Positions 12,301-22,012 of a DNA stretch of 64,000 bases are shown here, in pieces (the stretch's first letter is position 1; each line of letters starts with the position of its first letter). Under the pieces are notes generated by a model that was not told the origin of the DNA, did no database searches, and worked only from the letters and a program-made list of their open reading frames with translations. This DNA comes from Triticum aestivum (taxonomy: Eukaryota > Streptophyta > Magnoliopsida > Poales > Poaceae), in NCBI RefSeq assembly GCF_018294505.1, contig NC_057810.1:210198113-210262112 (forward strand), written 5' to 3'. The position numbers and the translations under genes were made by a program.

Positions 12301-15300
12301 TTGCGAATTTCTTTTTACACTGCTTGTAGGGAGCATCCCCTGGAAAATAAAACTGCGCAGCGAGCAAGGTACTAAAACTGATTAATGCATTTGATTTTCC
12401 GGATAACCTTATCTGGATATGGCGTTGATTCATCCACGTCAAAGAGGCCATGGACTCCATCAAATACAACACAGCTCGAACTAGTGTATATGAGCCTTTT
12501 AACCTTGCATGTGGTACAAGCTTCGATGGCATTCTTCGTCCCTGTGCACCAGGAAGGAGAAATGTCTGAGTAAATTAAGAATGCATAAATCATCTATATG
12601 TCCACAGACGACAGCATAATCTGTCCTGGTTTATTGAGTTGGCAGGCTAGCATTCCAAACTACGGAGTAAAAGGACTGTGGTGTCTTTTTTTTGGCCCAG
12701 AAAAAAGATACTACACGTCCTTTTAGGCGGTTAATTTGACTTACCCTCGACGCTGACCTTGTAGTGAAGCTGGAAGTCGTTCTTCCTAGGATCAGCCGCA
12801 GCCGTATGGAAAACAGTTTCTACCCCTTCGAAAGCTGCAGAGTAGAATATTATATAAATTAAACCTTCTAATTAAGCATGCTACTTTGGATCACAATGGC
12901 CAATCTGTTTCGCCCATACACTAAGTGCATGCGCGTGCATCATCCGGACAAGGAGGTTTTCAGCCTATTGTATAGTACCCACTGCGGTCCTTTTTAGTGC
13001 GCATATATAAGTTTTCCAAAGTTAATCTATCTTTACTTTGACCAAACTTATAAAAAAATACCAACATTTTCAATGCCAAATCAATAGTTAGATTCATTAT
13101 GAAATTTAGTTTCATAACATATATGTTTGGTATTGTAGATGTTAATACTTTTTAACATAAATTTGGTCAAACTTTGCAAAATTTGACTTGACACAAATCT
13201 AATATGCAGAGTAAAAAGGACCGGAGGGTGTACTACAGCTGATACGGTCGGATGTCCGGGTACAAATTTGTTACATTTCATTTCAGTAAAGATAGTCATG
13301 AAGGCCTGCCCTAAAAAACAAAAAGCAGTACCAAGTGAAGAATTGGTTAAACTTTGGCCCAAAATGGATGCTGTTTTGGCATGTTAATTTTCGTTTGCAA
13401 ATAAATAGACATTCCGGGGAATGGAAATTCACGCAACATACATCTTGTTTGGACCAGATAATTAAAGCATTGTTTTTCTGCTAAGAAAAGATAACGCATT
13501 GCTTTTGTTTGTGCAATTCTGCCTTGTTTCTGCCAGTTCTAACTTAATCCGTCTCGTTCTGCATTCTAGTTAGGATTTAACTAGTAATTGTGCACGTGCA
13601 AACACACAAAATTGATAGTGTCTTGAAAAGCTTACCTCATCGCCTCCCACTCCCGCTACTCTCCCTTATTCGTCTAGGAAGCAGCTTCAGTGAAGTGAAG
13701 TCATGCTGCGCCTTAGCCCCCAACATCCACCACTCATTCCACATCCAACACTCAGAATTTATTGGGGAGCATCCCTTAGTTTGTTTGATGCTTTGAAAAT
13801 TGCAATAGTATGCTACAGAAAAAAATTGTACACTGAATGTTTGATGCTTTCAAAATTTCAATGTTACATTATTCATTTTTTTCCTTCCTTGGTTGGTTCA
13901 GACTTTCGGTGTTTTCTTCTTTTAAAATTTTGATGATATGCTACAGATTGTACACTGAATGTTAAATGATTGCAATTTTCAATGTTATGTCAGTTCATTT
14001 TTTCCCCTTGTCTAATGGGATTAGTTTTTGCATTTTGCAACCGTTTCAGTTTTTCGTTTCATACTATGTTCAGGGATCACATATTTTCTAGGTTGGAGTG
14101 TCCAGTGCATCCTTGCAAGCTGAAAACTATTAAGTCTTGTTATTTTTTTGCCTTGCGTGAATACTGAGCCTTGGATGTGAAATGAGTGGTGGATGTTGAG
14201 GGCTAAGGCGTTGCATGACTTCACTTCACAAAGTCACTGAAGCTGCGTTAATAGTTCTACGGATGTCCATAAGATTTGTCCGATTTGGAAATCCAAGCTA
14301 TGCCGTGTGCTAGTTTGGCTCTAGTCACTTTGCACCAGTTGCGGTCCCGCAGGCTGCAGCGGCGCTTTCATTTCTCCACTCAAAAGATGGGTCACGTCCT
14401 TCATTATTAGCTTCTCGACACGGCAAGATCTTGATGATGTGATGGTGATGTGACGACGTTGGATATAGATGGTTAAATGACCATATAAGATCATTTGGAT
14501 TTATCAAAATCATGCTTTTATAAGTGGTGGTAGACTAGTCATCATCAATCCCTGCACCAACACGTGCTGACTAAAGATTTCTAGAAGTGCGTAGAAAAAT
14601 ACTCCCTCCGTCCCAAAATACTTGTCGGAGAAATGAATAAAATTGAATGTGTCTATAACTAAAATACATCTAGATTCATCCATTTCTCCGACAAGTATTT
14701 CCGGACGAAGGGAGTATGTTTTTAGTACTAGTATTATTCTACCAGATTGTTGTTAGATTTAAAACACTAAAAAATTGATATCAGATTTGTAGGCATTAAA
14801 TCTAATTTTTCTATAGTAATTTATATTGACGCGGTATGATAAATTTAATGTGCAAGCACAACAATTTTCTGATGAGAAAATGAAGTGAGACAGATTTGCC
14901 ATGCTCGTCAACTAAATTAGCCATCCTCAAAAAACATAATTTGTCATGAAAAAAGTTTGATTGTCATGATCAATAATCAATAATGCTAGACCTATGTAAT
15001 CTTTCTGGGTAAACTTACGTCCTTTCCTTTCTAAACTAATCAGCCCCTGAGTTTCACGGCGTGGGCGTAGGCCCAAATTTTCCTCCAATCAAATTAGGCC
15101 AAGTCAGTCAGGACGTAAGTTACGAAAATAATTTACGTAGGTGTAGCAAAGCCCGTCAATAATATAGTCTAGTAAAATCCGATAATGCCAGAGCTACCGA
15201 AATTACTAATTGAGACGTACTCCTTTCAAAGATCACTCTCACCTCTCTAGGTTGTAACAAGTGGCGCTACATGTGCGTTACTTGTCAGGGTATTTTCTTT

Positions 15301-16631
15301 TTTCATAGATCTTTTTATTCAAAATGTATTATCTCTTAGACTGTGCGTCCAAATCTCGAACCGTTTTCACTGTTGGATTCCTCGCGTCGAGGTTTTCAAA
15401 ACTAGATCCCATGTTGATAGATTTTAATGATTTTTTCCATGAAAGAAAAAGCAAGAAATGAAGCAGGAGCATGTTTTTTTCCCTTTCTAAAAGTCGTTTC
15501 CAAGAGGCATGGTCGTGCCCCTCGCGGAAGCAAAACCGTGCCTCTCACAAAAAAAAACACGTATTTATTTCCGTTTCCGAGAGGCACGCCTCTCGCGGAA
15601 GCAAAAACGTGCCTCTCACAAAAGAAAAAAAGAAAGAGAAAACACATGATTTTTTTCTGAAAGGCACGGTCGTGCCTCTCATGGAAGCAAAACCGTGCCT
15701 ATCACGGAAGAAGAAAAAGAAGTGAAAACACATTTCTTTTTCCATTTTCGAGAGGCACGACTGTGCCTCTTGCGGAAGCAAAACCGTGCCCATCACGGAA
15801 GAAAAAAAAGTGAAAACACATTTTTCCCATTTCCGAGAGGCACAGCCTCTTGCTGTCTCTCGCGGAATCAGAATCATGTCTCTCCTGGAAGCAAAACCAT
15901 GCCTATTAAGGAAGGAAAAAAAGAGTTTTTTCGTGCAAATTTTTTTATTTCGAAAAGCTAAGAAATACCGGTGAAAAACCGAAAAAGATCATCTAAAAAG
16001 CAGAAAACGCGTGCAAAAAGCTAAAAAAAAATCTTAAAAAAGCGTTCAGGACGTGACACGTGGCGGTGGCTGAGAGCGCGTCACTTCCACCGTAAATGAT
16101 CGTTGCGAGGCTCCCGAAAAAGCACTCGTCAACTAGTTGCTCTCCATAGCTTGGGGGCCCTAACTGAAAGTATGGGAGGGGTGACTTGTGTGCTCATGCT
16201 ATTCTAATTGCCTTTACTAGTAGGCCCGCCTCTTGATTTAACCCCAGGCCTTCATTTCTATTCAGTCCGTAAAAAATCTGTAAACCGTCGGTATGCGTAT
16301 ATAGGATTAAAAGAAAGAAAAAAAGTTGGCTTCTAACTGAAACAAGCGGCAGTAGACAAAGCACGAACTACGTACCTTGGATAAGCTGGGGTAGGTCGCA
16401 GACGTCGGCGGAGGTGTACACAGCAAGGCCGTCCCGGAGGGCAGCGCCGAGGATCCCCTCCTCCTCGGCAGGTTCAAGAGTGGCCGCAGGGGCGAGGTCG
16501 GCGATGCGCACCCGCCACTCGCCGGAGCGGAGCAGCGCCGCCACCAAGTGCCTCGCCATGAACCCCCGCCCGCCGGTCACTGCGCACAACCTTGCCTCCC
16601 GCCGGTCACAGACGCCGATGGGTGATGCCAT
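6315..16631 (-). CDS. 3-beta-hydroxysteroid dehydrogenase / C-4 sterol decarboxylase-like gene, eight exons, 365 aa
   Basis: The exons are 16631-16376, 12834-12745, 12541-12408, 9095-8937, 7629-7507, 7432-7353, 6672-6465 and 6362-6315 (minus strand). All introns are GT-AG. The exons sum to 1098 nt, and no in-frame stop precedes the TGA. The product belongs to the extended short-chain dehydrogenase family and resembles plant sterol-4-alpha-carboxylate 3-dehydrogenases, which act at the ER in sterol C-4 demethylation using NAD(P). Visible signatures are a Rossmann start [12 protein letters not shown] (about residues 18-29), a VRIADLAP strand, YTSSS (134-138) supplying the catalytic Ser, YLHTK (165-169) as the YxxxK pair, [13 protein letters not shown], and [13 protein letters not shown]. 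It ends without a reticulon domain, so it is shorter than the long plant isoforms. The start at 16631 fits the family N-terminus and lies downstream of a TATA box. An upstream in-frame ATG at 16742 lies too close to that box. Whether the substrate is a sterol or a related steroid is inference. Confidence 0.85.
6673..7352. other. Intron 6 of the dehydrogenase-like gene
   Basis: AT-rich intron with donor AG|GTGACC and acceptor TGATGCAG|AGGG. No mobile element is recognised in it. The short ORFs overlapping it are not conserved proteins. Confidence 0.7.
7820..8380. mobile_element. Long terminal inverted repeat (foldback or Mutator-type) element in intron 4
   Basis: Both ends start GGGACATTTACAT when read inward, and the inverted repeats run about 175 bp with scattered mismatches. 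The core is AT-rich and non-coding. A 6-bp direct repeat, TTTATT, flanks it at 7814-7819 and 8381-8386. The long inverted repeats suggest a Mutator-like non-autonomous element, but 6 bp is shorter than the usual 9-bp duplication, so the class is open. It lies wholly within intron 4 of the dehydrogenase-like gene. Confidence 0.7.
9553..9713. mobile_element. Stowaway-type MITE
   Basis: The 161-bp element starts CTCCCTCCATTCC, ends with its inverted complement (ggaatgaagggag) and is flanked by TA at 9551-9552 and 9714-9715. That is the standard structure of Tc1/Mariner-derived Stowaway MITEs in grasses. It is inside intron 3. Confidence 0.9.
11183..11848. mobile_element. MITE-like element with GGCTCCCGGGAGCA ends, carrying a nested Stowaway
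   Basis: The left end (ttttggctcccgggagca) and right end (tgctcctgggagccaaatt) are inverted repeats enclosing AT-rich non-coding sequence. A second MITE at 11222-11521 is inserted near the left end. The end structure resembles Mutator-type MITEs of grasses, but the target duplication is not clear. It lies in intron 3. Confidence 0.6.
11222..11521. mobile_element. Stowaway-type MITE nested in another MITE
   Basis: The 300-bp element starts CTCCATCTATTCCCTTATAC and ends with its inverted complement (gtataagggaattgagggag). It is flanked by TA at 11220-11221 and 11522-11523. It is longer than typical Stowaways but otherwise canonical. Confidence 0.8.
12978..13230. mobile_element. Decayed Stowaway-type MITE
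   Basis: The ends ccactgcggtcc and ggaccggagggtg are imperfect inverted repeats with flanking TA at 12976-12977 and 13231-13232. The interior has the AT-rich tttgaccaaac-type motifs common in grass Stowaways. It lies in intron 1. Confidence 0.65.
13681..14246. repeat. Inverted-repeat (hairpin-forming) element in intron 1
   Basis: The left arm, from 13681 (gcagcttcagtgaagtgaag) through the cttagccc...catccacc stretch to about 13758, is repeated inverted at about 14163-14246. Each arm is about 80 bp with few mismatches and a 7-bp insertion in the right arm. The loop, about 400 bp, itself contains two imperfect direct copies of a unit with tgctacag and tgtacactgaatgtt. No ORF is credible here. 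It could be a foldback MITE or a hairpin locus. Confidence 0.65.
14602..14714. mobile_element. Stowaway-type MITE
   Basis: A 113-bp element starting CTCCCTCCGTCCCAAAATAC, with the inverted complement at its right end and TA duplications at 14600-14601 and 14715-14716. It is almost fully palindromic across cttgtcggagaaatg. It lies in intron 1. Confidence 0.92.
15480..15915. repeat. Imperfect tandem repeat built on a GAGGCACG...CGTGCCTC palindrome
   Basis: About five degenerate units of roughly 80-110 bp. Each contains a near-perfect palindrome (gaggcacg, 0-2 bases, cgtgcctc), then gcggaagcaaaaccgtgcc, then an A-rich spacer with gtgaaaacaca. The repeated open frames on both strands follow from the periodicity and are not genes. 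It lies in intron 1. It may be part of a larger unclassified transposon that extends to about 16130, where the sequence becomes GC-richer (acgtgacacgtggcggtgg). Confidence 0.7.
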
Positions 16632-16757
16632 CTCGACCGACGGCCGGTTCAACGCCACTAGCGTGTAGGGACTTGCTCGCCGTATGTAGGTACGTACTAC
16701 ACCCTTATCACACGTGCCAGTAGTGGTGCTATGCAATTGCAAGCACTGGCTACCTTC

Positions 16758-16766
16758 ATTTAAATA
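16758..16766 (-). promoter_or_regulatory. TATA box of the dehydrogenase-like gene
   Basis: On the minus strand CCTATTTAAATG lies about 130 bp upstream of the ATG at 16631. Transcription starting about 30 bp downstream gives a 5' UTR of roughly 100 nt. This spacing supports choosing 16631 over the upstream in-frame ATG at 16742. Confidence 0.6.
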
Positions 16767-16769
16767 GGC

Positions 16770-18520
16770 TTTACCGATCGATGCATGATCGATAGCGTTG
16801 TCATTGAAATTAAAGGTGGCACAGTGGTGCCACCGCGCGGCGCCCTTGCATGAACAGCTCTGCCCAGCTCAAGCTCTGTTGTGCTACAGCAGTCGGTAGA
16901 GGGATTTTTTTTTTTTTTGCGGGTGATAGAAGGATGGTTTTAGCTTATGCGTATATACAGCTTCGGGATATCCGCCAAGTAAAGTCTTCAGCCATGCAAA
17001 AAAAAGAGTAAAGTCTTCAGCATTTTCAACTAGGATTGAATACTTATACAAATAAAAGAACTAATAATAGATAATAGCCGCTCAGTCACTTGCGCATTGG
17101 TTTTTGCAAAAGTTAATTTTAACAAACTTCGACCAAGTTTAATATACATAAATTATCCATATCCATAATACAAAATACATACCATATAAAATATATTTCA
17201 TGATGAACCTAATGGTACGGTATTGATTTAGCATTCTAGATGTTGATGATTTTTTCCTGTAATCTTGATAAAAAAATGAAGTTTGACTTCATAAAAATTT
17301 AATGCGCACTATATTGTCATTGTGGAGAAGGCTCTCAGAAGCAAAAGCAAGAAGAGCGGAGCCACAGAAAAGGCATCCAGGGCTGCCCGATGGATGGTCT
17401 GTCTATTGGGTTGTCCTTAGGGCCTGACTTGTCTTAGAGGGTTTGGCGGTGTCTATGGTCTTCGGTTGAGGTACTTTGGTTGGGGTTTTCTTTGCGATGT
17501 AGAAATACTGGTCATTGCGTGTTGGGTATGGGTAGTCCGTATGTGGTTGCTTTGTATCGATTTTTGCCTGGTTTTCGTTTAATTAACTTGGCAATTCTCT
17601 TCACTTTAATTAATAATCGATGATACAAATTTTTTGTCTCCGTTTCAAAAAAAATTGAGAGGGGGGAGCATAAGGATAAGAAGCCAATCATGATACAGTT
17701 CCATTGAGGGAAAGACGATAAGCTGGGCGTGTTAAGCAGGCCGAGAATAAGCCTCATGGCACATTAGGAAGCAGGGACGAAGAGAGAAAAGAAATTCCAC
17801 CAATATTTAGTATTAGTACTACTAATTTAGTGAAGCATTTTAAAAATTTGTAGTTGTCCTCTAACACCAGCCTAATGCTTGAGCTCCATCCCCGCCGGAA
17901 GGAAAGAGGTTGTGTCGTGAAAGAGGTTGTGTCAAGGGATTGCTTATCCTTTTAGGCCACAATAAATCGCTCGCACAATTGGGAGCATCTGCCTATGAAT
18001 AGAGGTTGTATCGTGAAAGACAATGCGTCAGTATCAAGAGTTTCAGGAATTTCATATTTTCCCAAAGATCATGGTTGTTTAACTTCACATTTTGACAAAT
18101 TTATTGAGTTCTCTATTATTTTATTTATGCTAAAACGGCAAGGCGCTGAAATGATGCTACATGTCTTTCATCGTTCGGTTGAACCACGAAAGCCGTTTCG
18201 GATAGGACCAAGGGAGTATAAAAATAATAATACAAGTTAAAGGCTAACAATCTGCTCCTTCTATTTCTTTTTTACTCTATATTTAAAATTTAACTGAAGT
18301 CAAACTTCATAAACTTTGATCAAGTTTATATAAAAATATATATAAACATTCACAATATAAAGTCAATGTCATTAGATGTATCATGGAATTAATTTTGTAT
18401 ATCTTCTGTATTCTAGATGCTGATATTTTTTAAATATAAAGTTGGTCAAATTTTACAAAATTTGAATCCAGTCAAATTTTATATATGGAGTAAAAGGACA
18501 AAAAAAGGTTCCCACTTTAT
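16770..18520. other. Upstream region of the dehydrogenase-like gene, no gene, MITE remnants
   Basis: Two stretches, about 17090-17315 and 18250-18497, have the AT-rich tttgaccaagttta / gaagtttgactt composition of decayed Stowaway MITEs but lack clean ends. The rest is unclassified. No ORF with recognisable content is present. Confidence 0.45.
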
Positions 18521-19013
18521 AGTATAAAGCAACCATCACCGCATTACATCCGAGCAGACCGATATGAACACATGCCACCACCGTACATAACACACACCCA
18601 AGGTAAGATACAAAGGTGCCGGGCACCGTCACACCACTCCACCGACTATCAAGCTAACTAAAGATGAGCGAAGAAGACAGCTTGGAGCCAAGAGAGATCT
18701 CCATCATGAGCAATCCACAACGGAGAGGTGAGACAGACAACGACGAGGCTAGGACTCCAAAACGATGCCTCCTAGAAGGGTACGACCACGGATAGCCGCC
18801 ACCGCCCAATCCCGCGGATCAAATTTTCACTCGGAGCAAGACGAAAGGAGTGGGAACACCATAACGGAGCCTTTGGGAAGCATACAACGTCAACAGACGC
18901 CGCCACCATCGGCTAGTACAAGGATTGGGCAAGTGATGTGCCCCATCGATCACATCCCTCCGTCGCACCCTAGCTCCGCTGACCACCCGCAACCAAGCCA
19001 CCAACGTGGCCAT
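18521..19013. other. GC-rich flank of the retrotransposon nest, continuing at 57688-57785
   Basis: This sequence is split by element C. Its continuation is 57688-57785, so before insertion the two parts were adjacent. The composition (scattered gccgccacc and ccgcaacc stretches) recalls decayed LINE or CACTA sequence of Triticeae, but I see no diagnostic domain. A short open frame on + at 18765-19016 runs into the LTR and is not credible as a gene. Confidence 0.35.
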
Positions 19014-19876
19014 TGATACGTCTCCAACGTATTTATAATTTTTAATTGTTCCACGCTATTATATTACCCGTTTTGGATGTTTATGGTCTTTACTTTACAC
19101 TTTTATATCATTTTTGAGACCAACCTACTAGCCGGAGGCCCAGCCCGAATTGCTGTTTTTTTTGCCTATTTCAGTGTTTCGAAGTAAAGGAATATCAAAC
19201 GGAGTCCAAATAGAATGAAACCTTCGGGAGCGATCTTTTAACAAACGCAATCCAAGAGACTTGGAGTGGACGTCAAGAATCAGCCGAGGCGGCCACGAGG
19301 CAGGAGGGTGCGCCCTAGGGGGGTGGGCGCGCCCCCCACCCTCATGGGCCCCTTGTGGCTCCCCTGACCTACCTCCTTCGCCTATATATACTCCCGTACC
19401 CTGAAAACATCAGGGAGCACCACGAAAAACTGTTTCCACCGCCGCAACCTTCTGTATCCGCGAGATCCCATCTTGGAGCCTTCGTCGGCGCTCCGTCGGA
19501 GGGGGAATCGACCACGGAGGGCCTCTACATCATCTCCAAGGCCTCTCCGATGAGTTGTGAGTAGTTTACCACAGACCTTCAGGTCCATAGTTATTAGCTA
19601 GATGTCTTCTTCTCTCTCTTTGAATCTCAATACAAAGTTCTCCTCGATCTTCTTGGAGATCTATCCGATGTAACTCTTTTTGCGGTGTGTTTGTCGAGAT
19701 CCGATGAATTGTGGGTTTATGATCAAGTTTATCTATGAGAAATAATTGAATCTTCTCTGAATTCTTTTATGTGTGATTAGTTATCTTTGCAAGTCTCTTC
19801 GAATTATCAGTTTGGTTGGGCCTACTAGATTGATCTTTCTTGCAATGGGAGAAGTGCTTAGCTTTGGGTTCAATCT
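19014..19876 (+). repeat. 5' LTR of element C, first part
   Basis: Starts TGATACGTCTCC. It carries the GC-rich promoter block at about 19300-19345 and a TATA box (ctatatatac, about 19381-19390). It is broken at 19876 by element E and resumes at 51623. Confidence 0.88.
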
Positions 19877-20398
19877 TGTTGGGGATATAACTATTAGGTA
19901 TGACCCGCCCAGGAGGGGCCGGGTTATACCTATGGCGACTCGTGACATGAAGCCCAAGACGACGTTTAAAGATGGCGGTTCAGTTCAGGGCCAAAATCCC
20001 AAAGGCAACTTAAGGCCCATAGAGATAAACCGCCATATGTATAATTTGTATTGTAAGGCAAGAATAGTTTAGAGACCGAGCCGGACACTGTTTATGAGCC
20101 GGCCGGGACTCTGTGAGCCGCTGGGCATTGACCTCTGTATATAAAGGGACGACCCGGCGGCGGTTCAGGGCAAATAACATCAGATCGAGAGCTAGGTCAA
20201 GCGATTTCGCTCCGTGGTAATCGAGACATAAGTAATCCCACTCAAAACTGGATCATAGGCTTTTACCTTCACCGTAAGGGGCCGAACCAGTATAAACCCC
20301 GTGTCCTTTGTCATGATTAACCCCTTTAAGCTTCCTAGTTGCGATGGCTCCACGACTAAGTCCTTTCACTAGGACATCTGACGTGACAATCCATGACA
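19877..20398 (+). repeat. 5' LTR of element E
   Basis: 522 bp, TG...CA ends. A TATA-like run (gtatataaaggg, about 20137-20148) precedes the ggacgacccggcgg stretch and is the likely promoter. Confidence 0.88.
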
Positions 20399-20400
20399 GT

Positions 20401-20444
20401 TGGCGCCCACCGTGGGGCTCGAACCCACGACCACAAGGTTAAGA
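20401..20444 (+). promoter_or_regulatory. Extended primer binding site of element E, tRNA-Lys(CUU)
   Basis: Two bases after the LTR, TGGCGCCCACCGTGGGGC begins a stretch complementary to the 3' end of plant tRNA-Lys. The complementarity continues through the T arm and variable loop and into the anticodon loop, 44 nt in all by comparison with the tRNA sequence as I recall it. Typical plant PBSs match only about 12-18 nt. Confidence 0.85.
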
Positions 20445-20463
20445 CTTGTCATGACTCGCCCCG

Positions 20464-20830
20464 TGTGGCGGCTTACGTTGAAGCTGATAACGAACAGGCC
20501 CGTCAGGATGCACTTGACCTGCTAGATGAAAAGCGTGACTTGGCAGCAGCCCGCTCGGCGATTTATCAACAGGACCTGCGCCGTTATCACAGCTGCCGGG
20601 TTAAGTCCAGAACCTTTCAAGAGGGAGATTTGGTGCTCCGGCTCATCCAGGATCAAACTGATGCACACAAGTTATCCCCACCTTGGGAAGGGCCCTTTGT
20701 GGTCAGCAAGAACTTGAATAACAGGTCATACTACCTTATTGACGTTCGAGAGCACAAAGACTCGCGTAAGTCGGAGGAGGAGACCCGCCGGCCGTGGAAT
20801 ATCGCTCATCTTCGGCCTTATTATACCTAA
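20464..20830 (+). pseudogene. C-terminal integrase remnant of Gypsy polyprotein in element E
   Basis: About 120 codons encode the end of a Gypsy polyprotein. They include a helical stretch ending QQDLRRYH, the typical FQEGDLVLRLIQD and KLSPPWEGPF motifs of the integrase C-terminal region, and a WNIAHLRPYYT ending before the TAA. The upstream catalytic domains are absent. The frame is open back through the PBS into the LTR (an ATG at 20393), which is a by-product of the deletion and not a normal start. This fragment classifies E as a Gypsy element. Confidence 0.85.
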
Positions 20831-20954
20831 GCCACCGGCTCTCATGATGTACTTATTTTGACGATGTATATATTATGATATATAATAAAGCAGGACCTCT
20901 GTCCTTTTCATCCTCAATGATCATATGTCTTCATCATTATCAATTCAAATGACC

Positions 20955-21405
20955 AATTGGGGGCAGGTCGTATTCGAATCTAGCTTAACCCTCTTGGTCC
21001 GGCTCATGATCGTATTCGAATCTAGCCATTCAATCTCATGATCACTAGGGGGCTTCCTGTTCAAACATAGGTCGTATTCGAACCAAAGAGAACATAGCTG
21101 TCGATACCCTCTTGATCGGCACACTGCCAAACTCACTAGGGGCTTCTTGATCGTATTCGAATCATAGCTTAACCCCTTTTGGGTCCGACTTTGATCATAT
21201 TCGAATCAGAGTCGTTCAAAAACTCTCAAGGTCATTTGGGGGCTTCCTGTTCAAACATAGGTCGTATTCGAACCAAAGAGAACATAGCTGTCGATACCCT
21301 CTTGATCGGTGCAACGCAAAAGCCACTGGAGGCTACATGATCGTATTCGAATCCTAGCTTAACCCCTTTGGAACGGTTTACTGATCGTATTCGAATCAGA
21401 AGCCT
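20955..21405 (+). repeat. About 185-bp tandem repeat in element E
   Basis: Two full units and a partial third repeat the motifs gatcgtattcgaatc, tagcttaaccc, gtcgtattcgaacc and cgataccctcttgatcgg. GGGGGCTTC-type polypurine motifs recur between them. No ORF is seen. The stretch 21406-22012 after it is also non-coding. Confidence 0.75.
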
Positions 21406-22012
21406 CTATTTTTTTGTTTCTATTTGACTTAAGGTTTTGTTTGAAAGCAACCTTTGTTTTGTCTTGAGACTTTTTTGTTCAAAGATCTAAGTGTAAGTGT
21501 GGTTTAAATTTAACCCGGCTTGGTTTTGGATGGTAAGTCGTCAACATATGACAATCATCAGATATTTGGAAGTGTTGGTTTCCAAAGATTGGGTTATGAC
21601 CCTTACTGTTCAGGTCAGATAAACCGTCAGTACAAGTTCAAAGATCACATGTATGATATTATAGTTGTGTTTCAAAGCCATATTTCATAACAGGCTTATC
21701 TTTGACTCTTTGTTCCTTATTAGAGGTTATATGTAAAGATATTATGATCCGCCCTACGGTAAGCTGCCAAGGGTTTTTCTGTCATCTATTTCTATGTGCA
21801 GGGCAGGTCAAAGACTTTCTTAAGCATAAGGAAAACAGATGATATATATATAAAAAGGGGTGAATGTAAGATGGTGGCTTAACAGTGTTGAGCACCAAAA
21901 CGTGCACGACGGCACAACAAAGCAAAGTTATTTCTACCCTATTACATGACTCCCCGAGTCCAAATGATTAAGTTGTTTTTTAGCAGGTTACAAATAAGAG
22001 CCTCCTGGCGGA

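Larger units (their letters stand above)
9096..12407. other. Intron 3 of the dehydrogenase-like gene, MITE-rich
   Basis: A 3.3 kb intron between exon 3 (donor AAG|GTTATCC) and exon 4 (acceptor GCTATTAG|TTTCCC). It contains at least three MITEs, listed separately. The remaining sequence, including 9714-11182, is AT-rich. ORFs of up to about 110 codons there show no recognisable domain and no codon pattern I would call coding. Confidence 0.65.
12835..16375. other. Intron 1 of the dehydrogenase-like gene
   Basis: A 3.5 kb intron with donor CAAG|GTACG and acceptor CTACTCTGCAG|CT. It contains a decayed Stowaway, a foldback element, an intact Stowaway and a palindrome-rich tandem repeat, all listed separately. 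The rest is unclassified AT-rich sequence. Confidence 0.7.

Noticed and set aside
12206..12532. 108-codon minus-strand ORF overlapping exon 3
   Set aside because: It is an out-of-frame shadow of the real exon 12541-12408.
15402..15877. Open frames of 77-110 codons on both strands
   Set aside because: They arise from the tandem palindromic repeat. Both strands and several frames are open with the same period, and no domain is visible.
16632..16742. Upstream in-frame start extending the dehydrogenase-like protein by 37 residues
   Set aside because: The upstream ATG is only about 20 bp from the TATA box, so it would lie before the transcript start, and the extra residues do not resemble the family.
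20401..20475. Possible tRNA gene (minus-strand tRNA-Lys 3' half)
   Set aside because: Only the 3' half is present, directly behind an LTR, with no 5' half or D arm. It is an extended primer binding site.
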